This document shows positions 34,976 through 41,913 of a DNA stretch of 64,000 nt, piece by piece. The notes under the pieces are model-generated. The model was given only the letters and a program-made list of their open reading frames with translations. It made no database searches and was not told the origin of the DNA. Made by a program: the position numbers and the translations under genes. The stretch spans positions 62,001 through 126,000 of the forward strand of contig QWII01000013.1 of NCBI GenBank assembly GCA_021405325.1. The letters run 5' to 3'. This DNA comes from Caldilinea sp. CFX5 (GTDB lineage: Bacteria > Chloroflexota > Anaerolineae > Caldilineales > Caldilineaceae). Position 1 is the first letter of the stretch; each line of letters begins with the position of its first letter.

Positions 34976-35481
34976 GCTTCACCTCGTTTCAGATGAACCG
35001 GCGGCGTCCAACCCCAGCCCGTAGGGTAGAGACCTTGCGCCAGCCAATTGCCGTAACTGCTGTACGGCCACTGTTCCGGTTTGTCCACCAGCCGCTGTTG
35101 CACCGGTGCATAGTGCAACTGGTCAAGTTGGGCGGCAAAGTCAGCGACATCCTTTAAGCGCTGCGCCCGGTAATGCTTCTCCCACAACAGTAACTCACCC
35201 GGCATGCCGATCAACTGCTGGTAATCGACCTGGAAGCGTTGCTGGGTTGCCGCCATCAGTTGATTGAGAACGACACCGGTTGCCGGTTCCAGCAACAGTT
35301 GCACCTGTTCCGGTAGAAAGACATAGCCAACCAACCGAAAGCGCTGCGTTTTCTGCACAGCGTCCAGCGCGATCCGAAACACCCGCATGATCATCTCATT
35401 CGCCAATACCGCTTCCCCACCAACCGTCCGATTGGTGACGAGAAAGAGGTGAGGGGTGAAGAGATCAGTGTACGTAACCAT
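34972..35481 (-). CDS. RAYT-like protein (REP-associated tyrosine transposase fold) with lost HUH motif
   Basis: This 169-residue protein has the Y1-transposase/RAYT layout: LFLVTNRTVGGEAVL, then QRFRLVGYVFLPEQVQLLLEPATGV. It continues with the helical LNQLMAATQQRFQ, the WEKHYRAQRLKD strand and the signature PEQWPYSSYGNW. In active members the metal motif is HxH (LPEHVHLLL); here both histidines are glutamines (Q59, Q61). Nicking activity is therefore unlikely, and it may be a domesticated DNA-binding relic. RAYTs move REP palindromes, and a long stutter palindrome lies directly upstream of this gene (35484-35567). ATG 35481 is chosen because the longer frame is encoded by that palindrome. 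Confidence 0.75.
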   Translation of the reverse strand: MVTYTDLFTPHLFLVTNRTVGGEAVLANEMIMRVFRIALDAVQKTQRFRLVGYVFLPEQVQLLLEPATGVVLNQLMAATQQRFQVDYQQLIGMPGELLLWEKHYRAQRLKDVADFAAQLDQLHYAPVQQRLVDKPEQWPYSSYGNWLAQGLYPTGWGWTPPVHLKRGEA

Positions 35482-35483
35482 GA

Positions 35484-35567
35484 TTAGTGATTCGTGCTGC
35501 GTGACTCGTGCTGCGTGATTCGTGGCCTTCGACAGGCTCAGGCCACGAATCACGCAGCACGAGTCAC
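35484..35567. repeat. Period-7 stutter palindrome between alaX and RAYT-like gene
   Basis: The perfect 27-bp arms 35501-35527 and 35541-35567 consist of heptamers TGATTCG, TGCTGCG and TGACTCG. The left side extends back to 35484 with two more heptamers. The loop is TTCGACAGGCTCA, similar to the inverse of the loop of the palindrome at 34383. It starts directly upstream of the RAYT-like start codon and ends 4 bp from the alaX stop. Confidence 0.85.
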
Positions 35568-35570
35568 GTC

Positions 35571-36305
35571 CTAATTCGCCAGTTCGATGTAGACGCGCTT
35601 GTTAATGGCGCCCTTGCTTTTGTAATCGACGACCTTCATCTGGCCGACCTCGCGTGTGTTGTTGACATGGGTGCCGCCGTCGGCTTGTAAGTCCAGCCCC
35701 ACAATTTCAACCGTGCGCACTTCGGCAATGCCTTCCGGCAGCAGGTTGATCTTGGTGCGAATCAGATCAGGAATCTGGAAGGCTTGCTCTCTGGGCAGAA
35801 TCTGGGCGCGTACTTCACGGGCGGCGGCAATTTCGGCGTTGCACTTGGCCTCGATCTCGCTGATCAGATCGCGGGTGAGCGAAGCAAATTCAAAGTCCAT
35901 GCGCCCTTTGCCGGGATCCATGTTGCCGCCGGTGACGCTGGCGAGATAATCGCGCCAGACGACGCCACAGAGAATATGCATGGCGGTGTGGGTGCGCATG
36001 AGTTGATAACGCCGTTCCCAGTCGATGACGCCGATGACATGGGCGCCCATGGCGATCTCCACCGGCTCATTGTTCATTTGCAAGGTATGCCAAACCTGCT
36101 CCCCCTCTTTTTTGACCGCGCTCACCCAGTAGCGGACACCGGCGATCTCCAGCCAGCCTTCGTCATTGGGCTGACCGCCGCCGCCGGGATAGAACACGGT
36201 GCGATCCAATGTCACCCGCAAGCTCTCCCCGCTGCTGTCCACACCTGTCACCGCCGCCCCAAATTCACGCCAATAAGCGTCTTCGTAATAAAGTAATCTT
36301 GTCAT
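35571..36305 (-). CDS. alaX: Alanyl-tRNA editing protein AlaX
   Basis: This 244-residue free-standing editing domain related to the C-terminal half of AlaRS has TVFYPGGGGQPNDEG, the zinc-binding RTHTAMHIL (HxxxH), and the second half of the site in QADGGTHVNNTREVG. It removes serine or glycine wrongly attached to tRNA-Ala. The gene has its own promoter and a T-box leader (36350-36728), so it should be induced when uncharged tRNA accumulates. ATG 36305 was chosen; an earlier in-frame codon lies in the leader. Confidence 0.9.
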   Translation of the reverse strand: MTRLLYYEDAYWREFGAAVTGVDSSGESLRVTLDRTVFYPGGGGQPNDEGWLEIAGVRYWVSAVKKEGEQVWHTLQMNNEPVEIAMGAHVIGVIDWERRYQLMRTHTAMHILCGVVWRDYLASVTGGNMDPGKGRMDFEFASLTRDLISEIEAKCNAEIAAAREVRAQILPREQAFQIPDLIRTKINLLPEGIAEVRTVEIVGLDLQADGGTHVNNTREVGQMKVVDYKSKGAINKRVYIELAN

Positions 36306-36349
36306 GGAATCAACCTCTCTACAGGCCGAAGCGGCTGTCAACGCCGCCA

Positions 36350-36728
36350 ATAAAAAAACCCATCCCCCAAACGGGGACGGGCTAATAAGTCCGCGATACC
36401 ACCCCAGTTCCCACCAACTGACCGATAACAGTCAATCGACAGGCACCTCACTGCGAAGCCATATTTGTATTGCCAGAAGATTCATGTCAACGGTTCACGC
36501 AACGTTCGGCTGAGCTCACGTCGAAGCCACGAATCACGCAACACGTTCCTGAGTTCGCCACAAAGATAACGGTTCGTGACACCGGCGGCGCTTACTGCAA
36601 TTGCTCGGTTCAGGCCGCTGCTCCGGAGGGATCTTCATCGCTGGAGGGTTCACCCGGCTTCCACCATCCCAGGCTCGCTGTTAGAACGTTCCGACGACTA
36701 CTCTGCTCCATCATCACATTTTGCTGGA
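36350..36728 (-). promoter_or_regulatory. T-box riboswitch leader of alaX, with terminator
   Basis: On the leftward transcript the T-box sequence GGGGTGGTATCGCGG (36391-36405) closely matches the consensus that pairs with the tRNA acceptor end. It is followed by an intrinsic terminator (stem 36357-36381 and seven T's ending at 36350). Upstream, GAGCCTGGGATGGTGGAAGC (within 36651-36677) resembles the distal part of Stem I. The gene-free region 36306-36812 is explained by this leader. The specifier codon could not be fixed by eye; tRNA-Ala is expected from the gene. Between Stem I and the antiterminator is an insert of degenerate heptamers (36489-36550). Confidence 0.85.
36489..36550. repeat. 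Degenerate stutter palindrome inside the T-box leader
   Basis: Words such as GGTTCACGCAACG and GCCACGAATCACGCAACACG match the heptamer arms at 35501-35567 and 58861-58901, around a loop resembling TTCGACGTGAGCTCAG. The two sides still pair partially. It appears to be an older member of the family lying in the linker between riboswitch domains. Confidence 0.6.
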
Positions 36729-36737
36729 TTTGTGCAA

Positions 36738-36766
36738 AGTGTAACATGCCTTGATGAGCGTGTCAA
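36738..36766 (-). promoter_or_regulatory. Promoter of the T-box/alaX transcript
   Basis: Read leftward, the -35 box TTGACA (36766-36761), a 17-bp spacer and the -10 box TACACT (36743-36738) place the start near 36731, immediately before the T-box Stem I. Confidence 0.8.
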
Positions 36767-36812
36767 GAGGCAATTTGCGAAATTGTGCAAAGTAAGTGGC
36801 AGCGTTCCCTGC

Positions 36813-37775
36813 TCAAACAATATCCTTACGCCGACTTAAATGCGCCTGCCCATCAGCGTGATAACTGCTGCGCACCAGCGGGCCGCTCTCCACCCACTGG
36901 AAGCCGCGCTGTTCGCCTTCTTCCTTGAGGCGTTCAAATTCATCGGGCGGATAGTAGCGCTGAATCGGCAGGTGGAAACGGCTAGGTTGCAAATATTGCC
37001 CCATGGTCATGATGTCCACATCATGGGCGCGTAGGTCGTCCATCACCTGCAAAATTTCTTCCCACGTTTCACCCAGACCCAGCATGATGCCCGATTTGGT
37101 GAGCGCCAGTGGGTCCATGGCTTTGGCCTGTTGCAAGAGTTCCATGCTGCGCATGTACTTGGCCTGCGGGCGCACCGTTTTGTACAGGCGCGGTACCGTC
37201 TCGGTATTATGATTGAGGATCTCCGGCTTGGCATCCATCACGGTTTGCAGCGCCGGCCCATCCCCTCTGAAATCGGGGATCAACACCTCAATGGTGCAGC
37301 CGGGAACCAGCTTGCGAATCCAGCGGATGCTCTCGGCAAAGACCCAAGCGCCGCCATCCTTCTGCTCGTCGCGATTGACGCTGGTCAAGACAGCGTGGTT
37401 CAACCCCATTGCCTGCACACTTTCACCGACGCGCCGTGGCTCGTCCGGATCGAGCGCGCCAGGGCGACCGGTCTTGATCTTACAAAAGCCGCAACTGCGC
37501 GTACAGGTGTCGCCCATCAACAAAAAGGTCGCCGTCCCTCGTCCCCAACATTCACCGATGTTGGGACACATGGCTTCTTCACAGACCGTGTGCAGATGTT
37601 TACCGCGGAAGAGGCCGCGTAGCTCCTGATATTTGGGGCTATCCGCCGCTTTGACGCGCAACCACGCTGGTCGCCGACCACGGGTCAAGCCGTTGGCTTC
37701 AGGTAATTGCACCGGCGCGGGGTCGAGGGTGATGACACCGTATTGATTCTGAATGTTACTACTTGGTTGATTCAT
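36813..37775 (-). CDS. lipA: Lipoyl synthase
   Basis: This 320-residue radical SAM enzyme has the auxiliary cluster motif C65-x4-C70-x5-C76 ([13 protein letters not shown]) and the radical SAM CxxxCxxC C91-C95-C98 (TCTRSCGFC). The C-terminal RSSYHA serine that ligates the auxiliary cluster is also present. It inserts sulfur into octanoyl groups to make lipoyl cofactors. lipB is not adjacent. It runs leftward toward the alaX promoter. Confidence 0.95.
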   Translation of the reverse strand: MNQPSSNIQNQYGVITLDPAPVQLPEANGLTRGRRPAWLRVKAADSPKYQELRGLFRGKHLHTVCEEAMCPNIGECWGRGTATFLLMGDTCTRSCGFCKIKTGRPGALDPDEPRRVGESVQAMGLNHAVLTSVNRDEQKDGGAWVFAESIRWIRKLVPGCTIEVLIPDFRGDGPALQTVMDAKPEILNHNTETVPRLYKTVRPQAKYMRSMELLQQAKAMDPLALTKSGIMLGLGETWEEILQVMDDLRAHDVDIMTMGQYLQPSRFHLPIQRYYPPDEFERLKEEGEQRGFQWVESGPLVRSSYHADGQAHLSRRKDIV

Positions 37776-37787
37776 ATTACACCAAAA

Positions 37788-38153
37788 TTAGTTGATAAAG
37801 TTAGGGCCAAGTGTAATACCCATCGTAAAAAGCACGGCCTGTTCAATGGCTACCATTGTCTTGGCTTCTAAATTTCCCAAACGACGGGTCAAACGGGAAG
37901 TGTCAAGAACGCGTAATTGATGACAAAGTGCGACGGAATCAACAGTTAATCCACCTTCACCAACAGCAACACGGACAGACGAGGGCAGCGCAGCGCGCCG
38001 TAGGTTGGAGGTAAAAGGAATAGCTAAAACCGTAGTCGTATAGGAATTAATGGCATTATTTTGAAAAATCAAAACCGGACGAATCCCCGCTTGTTCAGAA
38101 CCACGAATGGGATTCAAATCCGCCAACCATATCTCACCGCGTTTGATGTTCAT
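37788..38153 (-). CDS. mazF: MazF/PemK-family toxin
   Basis: This 121-residue endoribonuclease of the PemK/MazF family starts MNIKRGEIWLADLNPIRGSEQAGIRPVLIFQNN and has the TVLAIPFTSN strand. It continues VDSVALCHQLRVLDTSRLTRRLGNL. It would cleave mRNA at short motifs. It overlaps the upstream antitoxin gene by 4 bp (ATGA). lipA follows after 12 bp. Confidence 0.9.
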   Translation of the reverse strand: MNIKRGEIWLADLNPIRGSEQAGIRPVLIFQNNAINSYTTTVLAIPFTSNLRRAALPSSVRVAVGEGGLTVDSVALCHQLRVLDTSRLTRRLGNLEAKTMVAIEQAVLFTMGITLGPNFIN

Positions 38154-38386
38154 GCTCCATCCTCTGCCTGAAGCAATGTGAGATATTCTTGCATACCAGC
38201 TTCGGCTTCGGCGCGATCCTCCGCGGCAAACTCACCATACAATGCGGCCAAATCGACACCTTCAGTACCACTCAATGGTTTTGTTTGCCACGTCCGAAAG
38301 CGTAAAAAGGCAATATAGGTTGCAACTTCTTGTAATTCATGAGCATCTAGTTGTTCTAGCTCATGTACCAGTTCTTTGACTGACAT
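38150..38386 (-). CDS. Antitoxin partner of MazF
   Basis: This 78-residue acidic protein reads SVKELVHELEQLDAHELQEVATYIAFLRFRTWQ, then acidic AALYGEFAAEDRAEAEAGMQEY. A helical N-terminus with an acidic C-terminal tail is a common design for antitoxins that wrap the toxin. The start is ATG 38386 with AAGGAAA upstream. It overlaps mazF by 4 bp. The assignment rests mainly on context. Confidence 0.75.
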   Translation of the reverse strand: MSVKELVHELEQLDAHELQEVATYIAFLRFRTWQTKPLSGTEGVDLAALYGEFAAEDRAEAEAGMQEYLTLLQAEDGA

Positions 38387-38522
38387 AGTGATTTCCTTAC
38401 CCGTTTGCGCTCTGATCGACAAGAAGCGTATAGTTATAGTATACCCCTTTTTGTTATTTTCGTCTACGTTGGGATGGGAAAGGGATGCATTTTACTTGCG
38501 AAGAGAAGCGTGCGAGGAAGAC

Positions 38523-38550
38523 ACTACAGCGGATGAAGGCGGCAACGGAT
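38523..38550. repeat. Single copy of the nested-palindrome outer arm
   Basis: It matches the 28-bp arms at 19209-19236 and 19460-19487 with one changed base (GGCGGCAACG for GGCGGGAACG). It stands alone 7 bp beyond the stop of the truncated NACHT gene, possibly at a rearrangement junction. Confidence 0.75.
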
Positions 38551-38556
38551 GTTAGT

Positions 38557-39960
38557 CTACGACGCAAGGAGTGGTAAAAACAACACTTTCAGGAAGACAA
38601 ACAGCATCTGATAACCAACGGCCAGCAGGCTCACCTCATGCCAGTTTGGATCGTCGATATGCACGGCCAGGGCGTCGATCACTGCCGGTAGATCACGTTT
38701 GCCCTCGCGCAGCACCACGCCCACGGCGGCCAGATATTCTTGCAAGGTAGTGTGGAGAAAGCCATATTGCTCGCCGCCCCGTTCCACCAACAGCGACCGT
38801 TCACGGTGGACATCCCCCATAAATTGCTCGGCGGCAGCTTCAGGGTCGGCCAGCTTTTGCACCGGACAGAGGCCCACCAGATAAGCATCGAGCGCGCTCT
38901 TTTTGACCAGGCCAACGCCGGGGTTTACTTCGTGCATCCAAAGCGCCAGCGGCGCCAGCAATTTGCGCGTCTCGCGCGCATTGAGATCGCGCGCCGGCGC
39001 ATGATCCAAACTGCGCGCCCGTTCCCAGGTCTCCAGCAAGGTTTTGACATAGGTTTCATAGAGTTCGGCGCGCTGTTCAGGCAGGGTGATGTTGCTACGC
39101 TTCATTAGGGCCAGAATGGTGAGCAGCAGCGGGTTGGCCGCCAATTTACACACGCCGGGGTTGCGGCGGATCTCGGCCAGCAATTGGCTGCGTTCGCGTT
39201 CAGCGTTGTAGGCCGCGGTGCGGGTGGCGCCCTGGCTCATCGTTTCAATGGCGCGGGTCCATTGCTCGACAAAGCGTTCGATCTCTTCGTCGGTAAAGTC
39301 GGTCAAGCGGCACTCCACCAGCCCCGTCACCGACCGGCGCACCTCATCATAGCCGACCAGCCGGCTGGTCAGCACAAATTTATTGCCCTGGGCGCTGTGG
39401 GCCAGAAAGAAGTTGGTGACATGATCGACCACATTCATCCGTTGCTGCGCCTGGCGCACCTCGTCCAGCCCATCCAGGAGCAGGAGCGCCTTGCCCGTGC
39501 GCAACGCTTCATCAAGGAGGGGGCCAAGCGCCAACGCCTCCTGGTCAAAACCGCTGTCCTGATAATAATCGACCAGACATTGGCGCAACGAAAGATCGCT
39601 TTCGGCCAACCGATTGGCATAGGCCGACAGCGGCAACAGAAAAGGAATCCGCCCCTGCAAGGCGGGCGCCGTCGCTCGCTGCAAGGCCGTGACCAGCAGC
39701 AGATAACGCAGAAAGGTGCTTTTACCGGCGCCGGGGTCGCCCAGGATGATCAAGCCGTTGTGCTGTTCCAACAGATCGAGCAACGGTTGCGCTTCGCTCA
39801 GACGCGGCCCGCCTTCACCCAGGCTCTGGTGCAGCGGGCGAACAAGCAATCGAAAAGCGCCGCCCCTAGGTGGAACATCACCCAAAGGCGGCTGACCTAC
39901 CAAACTGTGACGAGTCTGGTTGGCTGTACATGATTTTATCTCAACTTGCTGATGAGACAA
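38557..39960 (-). CDS. NACHT-type STAND NTPase, probably truncated at both ends
   Basis: This 467-residue protein has a NACHT domain: Walker A IILGDPGAGKSTFLRYL (Lys80), Walker B KALLLLDGLDEVRQ, sensor FVLTSRLVGYDEV, then the FTDEEIERFVEQW and NPLLLTILALM winged-helix region and RSLLVERGGEQYGFLHTTLQEYLAA. Bacterial NACHT proteins include anti-phage sensors. Here the N-terminus (MSHQQVEIKSCTANQTRHSL, TTG start) shows no effector domain. The C-terminus ends abruptly after LLAVGYQ in a hydrophobic tail without HEAT or LRR repeats, close to a repeat copy at 38523-38550. It may therefore be a relic. Confidence 0.75.
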   Translation of the reverse strand: MSHQQVEIKSCTANQTRHSLVGQPPLGDVPPRGGAFRLLVRPLHQSLGEGGPRLSEAQPLLDLLEQHNGLIILGDPGAGKSTFLRYLLLVTALQRATAPALQGRIPFLLPLSAYANRLAESDLSLRQCLVDYYQDSGFDQEALALGPLLDEALRTGKALLLLDGLDEVRQAQQRMNVVDHVTNFFLAHSAQGNKFVLTSRLVGYDEVRRSVTGLVECRLTDFTDEEIERFVEQWTRAIETMSQGATRTAAYNAERERSQLLAEIRRNPGVCKLAANPLLLTILALMKRSNITLPEQRAELYETYVKTLLETWERARSLDHAPARDLNARETRKLLAPLALWMHEVNPGVGLVKKSALDAYLVGLCPVQKLADPEAAAEQFMGDVHRERSLLVERGGEQYGFLHTTLQEYLAAVGVVLREGKRDLPAVIDALAVHIDDPNWHEVSLLAVGYQMLFVFLKVLFLPLLAS

Positions 39961-40050
39961 AAGCGGCAGCTACCTTGACGTAGGCGGCTGCTTTTTTATT
40001 GTGCGGACGGTGCAGGCGCGTTGGCTCATCGGCAAAAAGGAGAGCAGAGC

Positions 40051-40182
40051 ATGGCGACGTATACAGTGGAAAAGTTGCGTTCCTTGTGGGCGCAGGGAGA
40101 AATGACCGTCGAGCAGTTGACGGAAGAAGTGGCGGCGTTAAAGAAAGCGGTCCACACCTTGCAACAGGAACGGAAGCGCTAG
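40051..40182 (+). CDS. Orphan MATY-type small coiled-coil protein
   Basis: This 43-residue protein reads MATYTVEKLRSLWAQGEMTV, then EQLTEEVAALKKAVHTLQQERKR. Its start matches the N-termini of the proteins at 20028 and 23230 (M-A/S-T-Y, then K-x-L/V, and E/N-x-T-x-E), and it ends in a short coiled coil. AAAGGAGAG precedes the ATG. No XRE gene is adjacent; its divergent neighbour is the NACHT gene. It is followed directly by a 21-bp hairpin. Confidence 0.7.
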   Translation: MATYTVEKLRSLWAQGEMTVEQLTEEVAALKKAVHTLQQERKR

Positions 40183-40186
40183 CACT

Positions 40187-40240
40187 GTAGTAAAGACTTT
40201 AGTCTTCCCCCGGCGCCCCGAAGACAAAAGTCTTTACTAC
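40187..40240. repeat. 21-bp hairpin between convergent genes
   Basis: The arms 40187-40207 (GTAGTAAAGACTTTAGTCTTC) and 40220-40240 pair with one mismatch around a C/G-rich loop. It overlaps the stop codon of the O-antigen ligase gene and could terminate transcripts from both sides. Confidence 0.8.
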
Positions 40241-41691
40241 GGAGATGCTTCTTTACCGGTGCGTTGAATCAACATCGTCGCCGTCGCCAGCCCCACATAC
40301 AACCAGAGCAACACCGTCATGTGCGGGTAGGTCATATTAAACCAGTAATGATCAAAGATGCCGCTCACCAATGCGCCGGCAATTGCACCCGCCAACCCTA
40401 GCAGAATTGCTTCCAAGCCGGGCGGGTAGCCTTGCCGCCACGAGACCGTCACCATGCCGAAAAAGCCGATCATGATCAGCACAAAGATCGCCAGCCCCAC
40501 CAACCCCATGTTGGAGGCGATGGTCAGATAGAGCATACTGACGCCGAGATAGATGTCAATATCAGGCACGCCGGTAAAGCCGACGCCAAAGAGCGGGTAG
40601 CGACCAACCAGCGTCAAGGCATCTTTGTACTCCCCAAAGCGCATCTGCGTCGCCAGGTCAGCGCCGGCCAGCCCTTCTTGAAAGCGGGCGACATAGTCCT
40701 GGGTTTGGGGCAACAAGAGCAGGAGCAGCAGACCGACAATCCCCAGCGGAATCAGCTTGCGATATTTTAACACAGCCAACAAGCCCAAGGATGTTGCCAT
40801 GCCTACTAACGCCGAGCGACTATAGGTTAAATAGAGCGCCAGCGTCGCCGTCGCCAGCATGAGCCAGGTCAACCAGCGCGGCCAGAGGCGAACGCGGGCA
40901 AACAACTGGGGCGCCAATAGCCCGGTCACCAGAATCATCATGCCGCCCAAGACATTGGGGTCAACCGCGGTGCCAATGGCGCGCATGGTGCCGTTGGGGT
41001 CGTCTTCGATAAAGCGCAAGGCGCCGTAGCCACCGGGGTAATCAAAACGGGCCAGCCGGTTCAAGATTTCCACTGTCACCGCCTGTGGCAGCAAGTAGAA
41101 AAGCACGGCAATCGCTGCACAGCCCCAACCGGCCAGCGTCAACCAGCGCACCACCCAAGTCAACTCCGCTTCGCTGCGCACCGTGTTGATCGCCACAAAG
41201 AAGAGGCTGATGCCCAACAAAATCTCGGCAAAGCGGCGAATAAAAAAGCTGTTGGCGCTGCTGTGGCTCAAGCCATAGGCAAAGCTAAAAACCGCCATCA
41301 ACATAAATAAGCCGACCAAGATCCCCAGTGGCGAAGCAATAAAGTCCCGCTCCAACCCAATGACCAGCTTCAAGAGCCAGACAAAAAAGAGCGCGCCCAA
41401 CGCCGCATCGAGAAAGGTCGGCTTGAAGCCCAGGTCAAAGGGCAGACTGGCAAAGGGCAAGCCAAAGGTCACGCCCACCAACGCCACATAGCCCCAATGC
41501 GTATCGGCCAGAATCAGGATGCCGCCAATCAACGCCACCGCCGCCGCCAGCGCCAGGATCGGCCCGACCACGCCCACAAAGAGGCTGATCATCAAAGTTC
41601 CGGCCAACAAAACCAGGCCGAAAATCAACCAGCGGGTCAGGCGGTTGGATGAAAAAACGAGGGCTTGGAGCGTGTGAACAGCAGTTGTCAT
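40237..41691 (-). CDS. O-antigen ligase / polymerase family membrane protein
   Basis: This 484-residue protein has about 12 hydrophobic segments. The conserved Wzy_C-type region is [20 protein letters not shown], followed by a loop with [24 protein letters not shown] and the late helix [14 protein letters not shown]. Such proteins polymerise or ligate lipid-linked oligosaccharides on the outer face of the membrane. It lies at the end of the leftward polysaccharide locus (40.2-50.8 kb). The exact acceptor cannot be told. Confidence 0.85.
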   Translation of the reverse strand: MTTAVHTLQALVFSSNRLTRWLIFGLVLLAGTLMISLFVGVVGPILALAAAVALIGGILILADTHWGYVALVGVTFGLPFASLPFDLGFKPTFLDAALGALFFVWLLKLVIGLERDFIASPLGILVGLFMLMAVFSFAYGLSHSSANSFFIRRFAEILLGISLFFVAINTVRSEAELTWVVRWLTLAGWGCAAIAVLFYLLPQAVTVEILNRLARFDYPGGYGALRFIEDDPNGTMRAIGTAVDPNVLGGMMILVTGLLAPQLFARVRLWPRWLTWLMLATATLALYLTYSRSALVGMATSLGLLAVLKYRKLIPLGIVGLLLLLLLPQTQDYVARFQEGLAGADLATQMRFGEYKDALTLVGRYPLFGVGFTGVPDIDIYLGVSMLYLTIASNMGLVGLAIFVLIMIGFFGMVTVSWRQGYPPGLEAILLGLAGAIAGALVSGIFDHYWFNMTYPHMTVLLWLYVGLATATMLIQRTGKEASP

Positions 41692-41712
41692 AAGGATTTA
41701 TCAGTTGCGTGT

Positions 41713-41904
41713 TTAGACCAATACCGGTTGCAAGGCTGGTGTTTGCACCAGAAATGCCACGATCTCCTGTAAGAGCTGATGTCGGCGCAGTTTGTCAATC
41801 ATTGCCGGCGTCAGTTGATCAAGTAAGGCTTCCAACGTCATCGGGTGTGGGCTGTCATTCAATAACTTTTGCAAAATGGTGCGCGGAATAATCCACTTGC
41901 CCAA
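41713..41904 (-). CDS. Small hypothetical protein in the polysaccharide locus
   Basis: A 63-residue frame from TTG 41904 encodes GKWIIPRTILQKLLNDSPHP, then MTLEALLDQLTPAMIDKLRRHQLLQEIVAFLVQTPALQ. The amphipathic helical pattern looks protein-like and it fits neatly between two genes of the same strand. The start codon is weak and I recognise no family; it may be a fragment. Confidence 0.4.
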   Translation of the reverse strand: MGKWIIPRTILQKLLNDSPHPMTLEALLDQLTPAMIDKLRRHQLLQEIVAFLVQTPALQPVLV

Positions 41905-41913
41905 GTTCGAGGG

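Noticed and set aside
36470..36839. Short open frames on the plus strand over the alaX leader
   Set aside because: The region is explained by a promoter, T-box and terminator on the minus strand.
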